This document shows, piece after piece, positions 8,490 to 17,641 of a DNA stretch of 64,000 nt. Within the stretch, counting starts at the first letter, position 1. The number at the start of each line of letters is the position of its first letter. The position numbers and the translations under genes were made by a program. The notes beneath the pieces were generated by a model. That model had not been told where the DNA came from. It was given only the letters and a program-made list of their open reading frames with translations, and did no database searches. Origin of the DNA: Bacilli bacterium (GTDB taxonomy: Bacteria > Bacillota_I > Bacilli_A > RFN20 > CAG-826); the NCBI GenBank assembly GCA_900767825.1, contig CAAGAN010000038.1, forward strand, positions 1 to 64,000, given 5' to 3'.

Positions 8490-8933
8490 TTATTTGCTTA
8501 AATCTAGAACGGTTGGGTTTTGAGCAACTTGTTCATGCTTATCATCGGCATAGACAAATAACTTCTTAACAATTTGACGTCCTAGTGGTCCCTTTGGAAC
8601 CATTCCCCAGACTGATCTTTCGATTAATTCGACTGGGAATTCTTTCTTCATGACACCGGCGCTGCGGGTACGAAGTCCGCCATTGTAGCCAGAAACATTG
8701 TAATAATTCTTCTTGTGTTCTGGATCATTACCAGTAAGTTTGACCTTAGAGGCATTGATGACAACAATGTAGTCACCGCAATCGACGTTTGGGGTGAAGG
8801 TAGGCTTATTTTTGCCCATTAAGATGATAGCAATTTTGGACGCAAGGCGGCCAAGTGGAATATCCGTGGCATCAACTAGATACCAGTTACGCTTTACTTC
8901 AGCTGGTTTTGCCATGGTTGTTTGACGCTGCAT
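8490..8933 (-). CDS. rplM: Ribosomal protein L13 (uL13)
   Basis: 147 residues, typical length. Motifs: WYLVDATDIPLGRLAS, GDYIVVINASKVKLTGN, and MVPKGPLGR near the C-terminus. I start at the ATG at 8933 because AAAGGAG lies 7 nt before it; an upstream in-frame ATG at 8975 would add residues not found in the family and lies inside the RNA leader. First gene of the rplM-rpsI operon. Assembles early into the 50S subunit. Confidence 0.98.
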   Translation of the reverse strand: MQRQTTMAKPAEVKRNWYLVDATDIPLGRLASKIAIILMGKNKPTFTPNVDCGDYIVVINASKVKLTGNDPEHKKNYYNVSGYNGGLRTRSAGVMKKEFPVELIERSVWGMVPKGPLGRQIVKKLFVYADDKHEQVAQNPTVLDLSK

Positions 8934-9007
8934 AATTTTCTCCTTTTGTCGTGAGTACGACTTTCGAACATTCAACTTTACCGGGGTTTACTCGTTCAAA
9001 GTAGTGC
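8934..9007 (-). promoter_or_regulatory. Possible ribosomal L13 leader (autoregulatory RNA)
   Basis: About 74 nt of untranslated leader between a good promoter and rplM. It holds a GAACGAGTAAACCCCGG stretch, a GTCGT-ACTC-ACGAC hairpin just before the Shine-Dalgarno site, and GAAC/GTTC pairing around the middle. Many Firmicutes have a structured L13 leader here. I judge this by position and local folding only. Confidence 0.45.
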
Positions 9008-9013
9008 CGTGTT

Positions 9014-9042
9014 ATTATCCCTATACGTGCGCGTAAATGCAA
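9014..9042 (-). promoter_or_regulatory. Promoter of rplM-rpsI
   Basis: TTGCAT (9037-9042) and GATAAT (9014-9019) on the minus strand, 17 bp apart, giving a start near 9007. Confidence 0.6.
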
Positions 9043-9193
9043 GAAAAAACTAATTTATTTTTCTCTATTTAAAATTTGTAATTACTAAAAATAGAAAAAT
9101 AACCGACCCGTGTATCAAAATGAAACAAGTTGGAATCTAAAACAAAATCCAGCTTTGGTAAAAACCAAATTAAAAATAAACTAAAGTTTAAGA

Positions 9194-9481
9194 TTATTTG
9201 CGTTCAGCAATATCCCTTAACTTCTTGTAACATTCGCGAATTGTATTTCTATCCGTGTCTGACATTGACCCGAAATTATCGTTCCCAAGTAGGTAATCAA
9301 TAGAAATATTGAGCAATTTGGAAATAGAAAGAAGATTGTCCAAAGATGGCTCAAAAATGCGATTTTCCCAATTAATCCATGCATTTCTAGAAATATCTAG
9401 CATCTTAGCGCAGTAGGCTTGGGAAAAACCTTTCTCTTTCCTAGCTTCTTCTAGTCTTTCCCATTTAGTTTTATTGTCCAT
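9194..9481 (-). CDS. Small Xre-family transcriptional regulator
   Basis: 95 residues. The Xre/Cro helix-turn-helix covers about residues 8-65 (ARKEKGFSQAYCAKMLDISRNAWINWEN, then the conserved SLDNLLSISKLLNISIDYLLG), followed by a short helix. ATG at 9481 is favoured over upstream in-frame codons because GAGG sits 8 nt before it. It stands alone between rplM and the YebC-family gene, with no obvious partner, so its target is unknown. Confidence 0.85.
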   Translation of the reverse strand: MDNKTKWERLEEARKEKGFSQAYCAKMLDISRNAWINWENRIFEPSLDNLLSISKLLNISIDYLLGNDNFGSMSDTDRNTIRECYKKLRDIAERK

Positions 9482-9552
9482 ATTATTAGCCTCTATGTAA
9501 TTAAATACACAAATTAAACATATCAAAATTTTATTCTTTATGTCTAAAAATT

Positions 9553-9589
9553 AATTCAAAAGAGCCGCCTGCTATATAGAGGGGCTCTT
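9553..9589 (-). terminator. Terminator after the YebC-family gene
   Basis: AAGAGCC/GGCTCTT arms (9560-9566 and 9583-9589), inner CCT/AGG pairing, then TTGAATTAATTTT on the minus strand, just past the stop at 9601. Confidence 0.75.
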
Positions 9590-9600
9590 AAATCAACTGA

Positions 9601-10308
9601 TTATAAATTTGAAACGTTAGTATAAACGGCTTGAACGTCTTCGGCTTCGTCTAATTCATTCATCATGGCATTAAGCTTAGCTTTGTCTTCTTCGCCAACT
9701 TCAATCCATTCATTTGGAAGAAGGGTGGTTTCTGCTCTATCAAAATCGGTAACGCCAAGTTCTTTTAATACATCCTTGGCCTTTTCTAGATCATTTGGAG
9801 CAACAACGGCTTCGATTTCTCCATCATCATCAATGGTAACGGAGCTAACATCGACATCACCAAGTACCAAAGCTTCTTCGACTTCTTCCTCCTTTGGTCC
9901 TTTAAAATCCAAAACGCCTGACAAATTGAAATTGTAGGCGACGGATGCCATCTTTCCGCCTTTTCTAGTAACGATAGTCCTAACAGAGACCAAGGCTCTA
10001 TTAACATTATCGGTCAAAGTATCGACGACAATATTGCTTCCGCCTGGACCCATGAATTCATATCTTCCAGGAATATAGGCAACAGCGTCACCGCCCTTTG
10101 CCTTTTCAATAGCCCTATCGATAACATCCTTTGGGCATTGTTTACGATATTTTTCAATAGCGGAACGAAGTGCTAAGTTACTGTTTGGATCTGGTTCTCC
10201 TGATTTTGCTGCGGCATAGATTTCTTTAGATGCACGCATGTAGATTGCAGACTTGGCTTTTGCTGTGGCAGCCATTGCTGCGGCTCTTACTTCAAAGTGC
10301 CTTCCCAT
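9601..10308 (-). CDS. YebC/PmpR/TACO1-family protein (YeeN-type)
   Basis: 235 residues, normal length. Conserved parts: AKSAIYMRASKEIYAAAKSGEPDPNSN, DVIDRAIEKAKGG, the acidic-loop motif YEFMGPGGSNIVVDTLTDNVNR, and the C-terminal domain with PN(D)LEKAKDVLKELG. The N-terminus (MGRHFEVRAAAMAATAKAKS) resembles the YeeN branch more than classic YebC, which usually begins MAGHSKW. Family members were first called transcription regulators; recent work points to a ribosome-associated role in easing stalling at proline-rich stretches. AAGGAG precedes the ATG. Monocistronic with its own terminator. Confidence 0.9.
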   Translation of the reverse strand: MGRHFEVRAAAMAATAKAKSAIYMRASKEIYAAAKSGEPDPNSNLALRSAIEKYRKQCPKDVIDRAIEKAKGGDAVAYIPGRYEFMGPGGSNIVVDTLTDNVNRALVSVRTIVTRKGGKMASVAYNFNLSGVLDFKGPKEEEVEEALVLGDVDVSSVTIDDDGEIEAVVAPNDLEKAKDVLKELGVTDFDRAETTLLPNEWIEVGEEDKAKLNAMMNELDEAEDVQAVYTNVSNL

Positions 10309-10520
10309 AATAAAAACTCCTTGTTTTTTGCGATTTTACTATATCACTACTAAAAACCCATAAAAAGTAAAAATGATAGAAATGCGTAAATAAAGTACAT
10401 AAAAATACAATCGGTAAATCCCAAAAACAATCGATGGACATTAAAGAAAATTAAAATGTTCTTTAAATATTTTCAATGTTGCTAAATGTCAAATATAGAT
10501 ACACGTATTCAATAGATGAA

Positions 10521-10549
10521 TAGATTTATTAAGAAATTTATGATATAAG
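10521..10549 (+). promoter_or_regulatory. Weak promoter candidate for the lipoprotein/ABC operon
   Basis: TAGATT and TATAAG are 17 bp apart and the -10 is preceded by TGA (extended -10 type). The rest of the 276-bp gap from 10309 is AT-rich and I see nothing else in it. No strong Shine-Dalgarno site precedes the ATG at 10585. Confidence 0.35.
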
Positions 10550-10584
10550 TTTCTACTGTACGAGGTTTTTAAAAAGAAAAAAAT

Positions 10585-12948
10585 ATGAAAAAATATAATA
10601 AAGTCGCTCTTCTAACCTTAAGCAGTTTATCCCTTGTTGCTCTTACTGGATGTAATGATGGAACTAGCAAAGAAGACAAAACAATTGAAAGCATCAAGAT
10701 AGTTGAGGGCTCGATTGCCTCATCTTTTTATTTAGATAGCACTCCTGATTATTCAAATTTGAAGGTCAAGACGTTAAATAAAAGCAATGAAGAAATCGAA
10801 ACAATCAAAGTATCTGAAAAAGCAAGTTATTTCACCTATACTAAAATCGATACTTCTACCCTAGCAAAAGGAAAAGTCTTTACTGTTACATATAAAGTTG
10901 ATGATCGTTCGTTTGAAGATTCTATCACTTATGATGTTATCGACCACGAATATGAAATAGTTAGCTGGAGCCAAAATGCTTCCTATTCCCATTCGGTAGA
11001 AGCTTCTTTTACCAATTCCAAATTATCTTCTAGCGAAGAAAACCTAGAATCTGGCTTCCTTGAAAATAGGCTTTATTACATTGGCAATCAAAATGAAGCT
11101 AACTTGCTTCCTCAAATAAATGCCTTGGATGAAAATAACACCCCTATGGTTATTAATTTCCTTCCAGCTGGTGTTTCTATGTCTATTAAAGAAGATGGGA
11201 AAGAAGGAGAATTAGACGCTTCAAAATACATTGAAAATGTTGCTGATTTCCTTAAGAACGGCTTATTAAAATTCAAAAATGATGTAACGGGTTCATTCGT
11301 TATCACTTTAAAAGTCGATAGCAATCCTGCTTTAAAACCAATCGAATATAAGGTAAATGTCGTCAATGCCTATAACGCTACAAAAGGGATTGATTTATAT
11401 GCCTTAGCAAACTGCAAGGCTAGTTATCATCCTTATTATGATTCTACTTTTAATAACGATTTAAAGGAATTCAAAGAAAAGAATTCAATCCCAGAAACCA
11501 CTGCTATCGTTTTCCAAAATGACATTACATTCAATAAGAGCGATTTAATCTCTTCCTATTTTTGGGGAGATGATGCCGTCTCCAGCAATGTAAAAGGTAG
11601 TTTCAAAGACTGGATTCATATTGTTGATCACACATTCGACAAAGAAGAAAGTGTTGTCATTTATGGTAATTCACATCATTTAGCGTTGAACGATAATAAA
11701 AAAGATCCTGATTTTTTCCCGGATATATTGACCGAAAGTTCTACAGGTACTGCTCAAAATGCTGGTGAACCAATTTCTTCTCACTCTACTTTATTCTATG
11801 GTTCATTTGCAGAAGGTGTTGATCCAGCTAAGTGCAACTTTGATATCCAAGATTTAGAAGTATCTGGCAATTTAGGTGTATCTGCTGAATCTACTATCAA
11901 AGTCGGTGGACCTATGTTTATGAAGACAGAAGTCACTTCTAGCTTCAACAATGTCAATGTCTCCAAGTTCTATATGGCTTTAATGGCCGTTGGTAATGAG
12001 ACAGTTGGAAATTCTACTTATGATGTCCAACCTACATTAAATGTTAATTCCTGCCGTTTCCGTGATACATTTAACGCTTCAATATATTGCTATGCAGGTG
12101 GAACCATCAATATTAAAAACAGTGAACTTGTCAATGCCGGCGGACCTCTTCTATTCTTAAATCCAAGAACTGAAGACTTCCCTGCTTCTACTTTAGAAGA
12201 TATCTCAAAATTAGGCAAAACCGAAGTCAATATCGATGATAAATCCTTCCTTTCAAATAAATCAGAAGGAAAGGGTGGATGGTTCGATGCCTATGGTGCC
12301 ACCCTTCTTTCTAATAAGATTATAAGTTTTGATAAGTGCTTTGAAACCATTGGAATGAGCTTCTTAAGAAAAGACAATAACATTGACAAATTTAATTTCT
12401 TAATGGTCAATCTTCCAATAAACGAAGAAGGCATTACACTCCCTAAAAACAAAGGCGGGGTCAACGTTACCGTTAGAAAAGGTGGCAACATTGTCTATAG
12501 CACAGTTGACGGCTACGTTGATGTCTATACCAAAGCCGCTGAATATGCAGGAGCAACTTCCCCTGAGCAACAGTATCTAAAAGGCAGAGAACTAAGTTCA
12601 ACTCTAGGGAATACTTTCTTTGGAAACAATTATGCTTTCTCCAATCAATCGCTCATGGCTTTCTTTGCCGCCACCAACGCAGAAGGCCAAAGAGAATTTG
12701 TCTGCCCTGCCGGTCTTGATGCATCAGGAAATCCAACTGGTATACAAACAACAGAATACGCTATCTTAAACGCTAACAAAGTTGCTGCTGCGATAGATTC
12801 GCCTACCCCAAGTGATGTCATGAAATCCGAAGGGTATCTAGCAGCTGCTATAATCTTCCAAGATTCCGCATATGCATTACCGGATCTAACCGCCTATAAA
12901 GGCGCCTGCAACTATGGCGTTTTATTCGGCGACTACCACAAAATCTAA
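10585..12948 (+). CDS. Large surface lipoprotein with Ig-like and beta-helix-like parts
   Basis: 787 residues. A signal peptide ends in the lipobox ALTGC (Cys near 23), so it is membrane-anchored outside the cell. About residues 33-110 look like a bacterial Ig-like domain (VTYKVDDRSFEDSITYDV). The central part (about 400-560) has short strands with N and G turns (NVNVSKFYMALMAVGN, SIYCYAGGTINIKNSELVNAGG) typical of right-handed parallel beta-helices. First gene of a four-gene operon with an ABC-2 type transporter, 9 bp before the next ATG, so it is likely the exported or receptor component. No enzyme motif seen; function unknown. Confidence 0.8.
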   Translation: MKKYNKVALLTLSSLSLVALTGCNDGTSKEDKTIESIKIVEGSIASSFYLDSTPDYSNLKVKTLNKSNEEIETIKVSEKASYFTYTKIDTSTLAKGKVFTVTYKVDDRSFEDSITYDVIDHEYEIVSWSQNASYSHSVEASFTNSKLSSSEENLESGFLENRLYYIGNQNEANLLPQINALDENNTPMVINFLPAGVSMSIKEDGKEGELDASKYIENVADFLKNGLLKFKNDVTGSFVITLKVDSNPALKPIEYKVNVVNAYNATKGIDLYALANCKASYHPYYDSTFNNDLKEFKEKNSIPETTAIVFQNDITFNKSDLISSYFWGDDAVSSNVKGSFKDWIHIVDHTFDKEESVVIYGNSHHLALNDNKKDPDFFPDILTESSTGTAQNAGEPISSHSTLFYGSFAEGVDPAKCNFDIQDLEVSGNLGVSAESTIKVGGPMFMKTEVTSSFNNVNVSKFYMALMAVGNETVGNSTYDVQPTLNVNSCRFRDTFNASIYCYAGGTINIKNSELVNAGGPLLFLNPRTEDFPASTLEDISKLGKTEVNIDDKSFLSNKSEGKGGWFDAYGATLLSNKIISFDKCFETIGMSFLRKDNNIDKFNFLMVNLPINEEGITLPKNKGGVNVTVRKGGNIVYSTVDGYVDVYTKAAEYAGATSPEQQYLKGRELSSTLGNTFFGNNYAFSNQSLMAFFAATNAEGQREFVCPAGLDASGNPTGIQTTEYAILNANKVAAAIDSPTPSDVMKSEGYLAAAIIFQDSAYALPDLTAYKGACNYGVLFGDYHKI

Positions 12949-12957
12949 TAAACAATT

Positions 12958-15417
12958 ATGAAAAAGGCTCTAACTAATAAAACTTTTATTTTTGGGGGCC
13001 TTTTTTCTTTATTGTTTCTAATTCTATTTTCATCTTATTACTTCACATATGAAGAATTTGCATTGGCTTTTCTGCCGTTTTTCTTAACTTTTGCTGGTTT
13101 ATTTATTATTTTCTTATTATTAAATAAATATCTAAAAGACAAGCCTGCGAAAAGCTATAAATTCAAATGGCTAACTTCTTTTAGCGCTCATCTAGCCAAA
13201 AAAGAGAACCGTTACAAATTCTATTTCTCTATTCTAAGCATAGTTTTAATAATTGTTTTCTTTGCTAGATACTATTTCTATAAAGATACATTTAGTTACT
13301 CCCCAACTGCAGGAGTTACCAAATGGCATAAATATTATGATACGTTGCACCTGAATAGCCTTTTGATTTGCGATGGGGCAAAAAGCTTTCTTACCCTAAA
13401 TAGATTTGAAATGGTAATAGGTACATTAAGCAATGACATATGGTCAGGCTTAGTCATTTTATCTTTAGTAAGCGCGTTTTACCTTAAAGAAAATTCATTG
13501 TTTGCTAGAAGATATATAGGTGCCCCACTTACTTTATTTGTTACATTATTCTTCCCTATTTTAGCTAAGGGGATAGTTGGAACTGATTATTCTAATTACA
13601 GGGTATATTTATTGGCAGTCGAACTTGGGATATTGGATTTCTATTATTTTTCTAGTGTCTTCTCCAAAGAAAAAGCAGCATTTAATAAATCATCCATATT
13701 TAAATTAATAGCAATCCTAATTCCATTCCTATTTACCTGCTTTAGTGCATACACGCCTTCATTATTATGTGGAAGAACAGCCTTAGGATTATCTAATCCA
13801 CACGAGCTTTCAAACTTAAGTCACCGCCTATTCGTATATCTATCATTCTTGCTTCCTATTTTGTATTTCATCTTGCTTTCACCTTTCTGCAAAGAAGAAA
13901 GAAGGGCATTGCTACTTCAAATTTCATTAGGGGCATTAATTGGTTATGTATCAATAAATAGATATGACATATGGCAAAGTTTCTCCACTTGGCCATTACA
14001 TCTATGCAACACCGCCATGTATACAATGCCTATAACATTATTATTTATTTCATATGGGTTATATTACTTCACTTTCTTTATCAATGTACTAGGTGCTTTT
14101 TTAGCATTAATGATGCCAAATTATTCAGAAGCATTATATGTATTCTCCCCTACAATAACTGGATTCTTCATTAACCACTTACATGCATTCTTTATGCCTG
14201 TATTAATAATGTTATTAGGGGTCTATAAGCGTCCAAAGATGAAATATTTCGTCTATTCCCAGATTGGATTCCTAGTTTATTTTGCCTTGGTAATGTTTGT
14301 TAATATCAATCTTACTGCACATGGAGATCCAACAGACTTCTTCTTCATCAATAGTGATTTTGTCGCGAAGAAACTAGGTGAATGGGCGAAGAACCTATTT
14401 AACATAACCCTGACATTTGAAAGAAATGGATTAACATATGTAGTCCATTATGCTTATGACATAGCTTATTACCTAGTCTATATCTTATTGGCTTTTATGA
14501 TGTGGTTTGTCTATGAATTATTATTTAGGGGAGTAGATGAATTACTAGCAGTTAGATTAGCTAGAATTAAATCAATTAGTAGGCATGATGCCTATTTAGA
14601 AATCAAAGAAAAAGGAGGACTAACCATGGAAAAAAATCAAATTAGTTTGGTAATAGATCATTTATCCAAACGTTATCCGGGTGCAGATTCTTTAGCAGTC
14701 AATGATGTTTCATTCTCGTTACTAGGAGGCAAGATTTATGGCTTCCTTGGTAAAAACGGGGCAGGCAAATCAACAATTATCAAATCAATCGTAGGAATAC
14801 ATGGTTTTGATAAAGGATATATCTCCGTATGTGGCCATGATGTTAATGAAGAACCATTAGAAGCCAAAAAAGAAATAGGTTATGTTCCTGATAACTACGC
14901 CTTATATGAAAACTTGTCTGGTAGACAATATATAAATTACATTGCTGATTTATATAAGGTACCGCTTGATTTAAGAAAGCAAAGAATAGATGACCTAGTG
15001 GAAAGATTAGAATTGGGTCCACGTTTTGATAAACTGATGAAGACTTATAGCCACGGGATGAAACAAAAGATTACTATCATCGCCGCCTTAGTCCACGAAC
15101 CAAAGATTTGGATATTGGATGAGCCTATGACTGGTCTAGATCCTAATTCAATCTTCCAAATCAAGGAATGTATGAAAGAACATGCTAGAAAAGGGAATAT
15201 TGTCTTCTTCTCTAGCCATATAATCGATGTTGTCCAAAATATCTGCAACGAAGTAATAATCATTAAGAAGGGTGTCTTGGTAAAACGTATTGATTTAGAC
15301 AAAGAAAAAGAAGAAAGAGAACATCTAGAAGAAACATTCCTTAACCTTACTAGCGATAGCAAGGAAGAAATTATAGATGTCTTAAATGATGAACAAGCAT
15401 CAAAAGGAGCTTTGTAG
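12958..15417 (+). CDS. YwaF/TMEM164-like membrane domain fused to ABC transporter ATPase
   Basis: 819 residues in one frame. Residues 1-about 535 hold many membrane segments; the part with WPLHLCNTAMYTMPITLLF and FFINHLHAFFMPVLIMLLG resembles the YwaF/TMEM164 family (conserved LHLCN and H residues). Residues 557-819 are a complete ABC ATPase: Walker A GKNGAGKST at 598-606, signature-like YSHGMKQK, Walker B IWILDEPMTGLDP, then SSHIIDV. AAAGGAGG at 14611-14618 followed by ATG at 14626 marks an internal start where the ATPase begins, so the ATPase may also be made alone. Probably pairs with the ABC-2 permease that follows. Whether the fusion is natural or a recent stop-codon loss is open. Confidence 0.85.
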   Translation: MKKALTNKTFIFGGLFSLLFLILFSSYYFTYEEFALAFLPFFLTFAGLFIIFLLLNKYLKDKPAKSYKFKWLTSFSAHLAKKENRYKFYFSILSIVLIIVFFARYYFYKDTFSYSPTAGVTKWHKYYDTLHLNSLLICDGAKSFLTLNRFEMVIGTLSNDIWSGLVILSLVSAFYLKENSLFARRYIGAPLTLFVTLFFPILAKGIVGTDYSNYRVYLLAVELGILDFYYFSSVFSKEKAAFNKSSIFKLIAILIPFLFTCFSAYTPSLLCGRTALGLSNPHELSNLSHRLFVYLSFLLPILYFILLSPFCKEERRALLLQISLGALIGYVSINRYDIWQSFSTWPLHLCNTAMYTMPITLLFISYGLYYFTFFINVLGAFLALMMPNYSEALYVFSPTITGFFINHLHAFFMPVLIMLLGVYKRPKMKYFVYSQIGFLVYFALVMFVNINLTAHGDPTDFFFINSDFVAKKLGEWAKNLFNITLTFERNGLTYVVHYAYDIAYYLVYILLAFMMWFVYELLFRGVDELLAVRLARIKSISRHDAYLEIKEKGGLTMEKNQISLVIDHLSKRYPGADSLAVNDVSFSLLGGKIYGFLGKNGAGKSTIIKSIVGIHGFDKGYISVCGHDVNEEPLEAKKEIGYVPDNYALYENLSGRQYINYIADLYKVPLDLRKQRIDDLVERLELGPRFDKLMKTYSHGMKQKITIIAALVHEPKIWILDEPMTGLDPNSIFQIKECMKEHARKGNIVFFSSHIIDVVQNICNEVIIIKKGVLVKRIDLDKEKEEREHLEETFLNLTSDSKEEIIDVLNDEQASKGAL
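14611..14628 (+). promoter_or_regulatory. Internal Shine-Dalgarno and start codon for a free ABC ATPase
   Basis: AAAGGAGG, 7 nt, then ATG, in frame inside the fused gene and exactly at the start of the ATPase domain. Translation from here gives a 263-residue protein of normal ABC-subunit length. Confidence 0.7.
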
Positions 15418-17150
15418 TGACTTCTAATATAGAAAATAAAACAAAGAAGAAATCTATATTCCATGTTGAATGGGGTCCTTTTTATGTGCTTATAAAAATG
15501 CTTCTAGCCAATTCGCTTACAATCGACTGGAAAGGCAATAAAAAGAAAGCCATCATAAAACTAGTGACATCATTAATTGGATTTGCCGCCACCATTGCTT
15601 TATCTTATTTGTTTTTCTATCTATGTAACTTGTTTGGGATATTCTCTTTACTATCTAGTGTCCCAATGTCAGTCCCTTCAATAATTATAAATATATTAGT
15701 TATATTTTCCTTTATCGGGGTATTAGGCAGAACTACAAACGAATTATATTTCGCCTCCGATAACAAAGTATTGTTAACATTGCCAATGAATGGGAACACC
15801 TTATTCCTTGGCAGGCTAGGCGTTTCCTTTATAAACCTATATCTAAAAGCCTTGAAGATAGAAATACCATTCCTATTAGGTTATTACTTAGTAAGTAGGT
15901 ACCCAATATATATGTATTTTGTAATATTTGTTATGTGGGCCATCATAGATTTGGTGATGCTTTTATTAGCAGCAATCCTATCTATTCCTAACTATTTCTT
16001 AAAAAGATATCTAAAAACACATGCATTAGCCAATGCAATTACTTTATCAGCCCTCATTATCTTAATCTTGGCTTTTTGCTCTTTCCTAATTGGAATAATC
16101 CCAAATAAAATCGATATATTCTCTAACTGGGGTCCTTATTTTAACGCGATTCAAAATGGATTGAATTTCTATACTTCCAAATTATCTTTCTTCTATTATG
16201 CCTCGATGGTATGCCTAGGAGGATTTACAGGATATAACTTCTCCTTCTTCTATGGGTATGGGGTTGCTGGATTATATACATTTTTAATCTTAATTGGCTC
16301 TTTAGTTATCTTATTCTTCCTTTCTTTATTATTAGCAGGCCCATTCTATCTTCACCTTGCTAGCGGGAATGATGAAATACAAGCCAAAGCAAAAGCTAAT
16401 AAAAAATATAGCCTCAAAGCCGATTCACCTTATAGAAGCCAGTTCTATAAAGAATTTCTATTATTTGTAAAAGATTCTTCCTTTACTCCTAATTATATTG
16501 GGATATTCCTGGCCTTGCCATTATTACTAGCCTTAATTAGCAAGTTATTTGGTGCGATGGACGTAAATATACGCGGAGAGGCCATGGCACAAGTTGTATT
16601 GCTATTAATACTCCTATTAATTGCTTTAACTGCGAATGGATTAGTTGCTAATTTATATAGCAAAGAAGGTGGGGCATTCAAACTTAACCACACCTATCCA
16701 TTAAAAGATGAAGTAATTATTACTTCCAAGATTATCTATCCTGCTATATTTGGTTCGTTTAGCATCATCTGCACCACATTTGTAATGGCTTCGATTAGAA
16801 TGCAGACATTTACTAGCACAGTCTTTATGGGACTAGGCGCTACTTTAATTTATCTAGGTCATCTTCTTTTTAGCGCTGGCGTGGACTTCTCTAATCCTAA
16901 AGAAACTTTTGGAGAAGGTTCCTTCCTTTCTAGAAACGAAAACCGTTCATATATCTTAGCCTTTGCCACTTCTTTCCTAGTCGCCATCCTATATTATTTC
17001 TATCTACAAGATCCAATAAGATGGCTAAATGATGTGCCTTCTACCGCCGGATTTAAGGTGTTCCTTTTAGGAATAATATTCTTTGTCGTTAATCTAGTCC
17101 TTTATAGGAAAAAGATTAAATATATCTATGGCAAGGGGGAGACATTATGA
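15417..17150 (+). CDS. ABC-2 type permease
   Basis: 577 residues starting at a GTG that overlaps the previous stop by one base (TAGTG); AAAGGAG lies 7 nt upstream, supporting this start. About 12-14 hydrophobic segments in two sets, with a long cytoplasmic region near residues 310-350 (NDEIQAKAKANKKYSLKADSPYRSQFYKE). Architecture is that of large ABC-2 exporter permeases of Firmicutes. With the ATPase encoded just upstream it should form an exporter in the cytoplasmic membrane; the cargo is unknown, though the two secreted proteins of the operon are candidates or accessory parts. Confidence 0.8.
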   Translation: MTSNIENKTKKKSIFHVEWGPFYVLIKMLLANSLTIDWKGNKKKAIIKLVTSLIGFAATIALSYLFFYLCNLFGIFSLLSSVPMSVPSIIINILVIFSFIGVLGRTTNELYFASDNKVLLTLPMNGNTLFLGRLGVSFINLYLKALKIEIPFLLGYYLVSRYPIYMYFVIFVMWAIIDLVMLLLAAILSIPNYFLKRYLKTHALANAITLSALIILILAFCSFLIGIIPNKIDIFSNWGPYFNAIQNGLNFYTSKLSFFYYASMVCLGGFTGYNFSFFYGYGVAGLYTFLILIGSLVILFFLSLLLAGPFYLHLASGNDEIQAKAKANKKYSLKADSPYRSQFYKEFLLFVKDSSFTPNYIGIFLALPLLLALISKLFGAMDVNIRGEAMAQVVLLLILLLIALTANGLVANLYSKEGGAFKLNHTYPLKDEVIITSKIIYPAIFGSFSIICTTFVMASIRMQTFTSTVFMGLGATLIYLGHLLFSAGVDFSNPKETFGEGSFLSRNENRSYILAFATSFLVAILYYFYLQDPIRWLNDVPSTAGFKVFLLGIIFFVVNLVLYRKKIKYIYGKGETL

Positions 17151-17641
17151 AAAAGGCAGTTTCTATTCTAGTCACCGCGATTGCTTTGCTTTCTATTGTC
17201 TTCGTTGCTATTTTTGGAACGCAGCCACAAGGTATCGTTCCTATTATCTATGTCGAAAGCATGCGTATCAAACCAATTGATGAATCTAGTTATAAAGTCA
17301 ATAACGATGGGCAGCCTTACTGCACGATTAGCTATGATGCAAATAAAGAGGTCACAGATGGGGAAAATAGCTACATGCCCTACATATTTTCAACAGAAAT
17401 ACTTCCAAAAGAAGCTACTAACCAAAGCTTTATCTATTATCTAGACAACAACTACAAAGACTTCATGAACTTCCCAGTCGATAACCCACTTGCCAATAAA
17501 AAAGGTGCATTTTTGATTAAAAGAAGGGAAGATGTCAAAAAGACCATTGTCATCATCAATGTAAAACCTCTAGATGGAGGGAAATGCAAAGGCGATTCAC
17601 TTATGGTCATTCTTGATTATAAGTCAGTTTTTAAATCCTAA
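17147..17641 (+). CDS. Membrane-anchored extracellular protein with Ig-like fold
   Basis: 164 residues. One N-terminal hydrophobic segment (VSILVTAIALLSIVFVAIFG) serves as signal anchor; the rest is extracellular. The stretch FSTEILPKEATNQSFIYYLDNN resembles the core of Big_2-type Ig-like domains (P..ATN..V.W). It overlaps the permease gene by 4 nt (ATGA) with GGGGGAG before the ATG, so it is the last member of the lipoprotein/ABC operon. Its end overlaps the convergent PHP gene by 11 bp. Function unknown. Confidence 0.75.
   Translation: MKKAVSILVTAIALLSIVFVAIFGTQPQGIVPIIYVESMRIKPIDESSYKVNNDGQPYCTISYDANKEVTDGENSYMPYIFSTEILPKEATNQSFIYYLDNNYKDFMNFPVDNPLANKKGAFLIKRREDVKKTIVIINVKPLDGGKCKGDSLMVILDYKSVFKS

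Noticed and set aside
10309..10584. Riboswitch or T-box before the lipoprotein operon
   Set aside because: No T-box sequence, no stable stem series and no terminator-like hairpin are visible.
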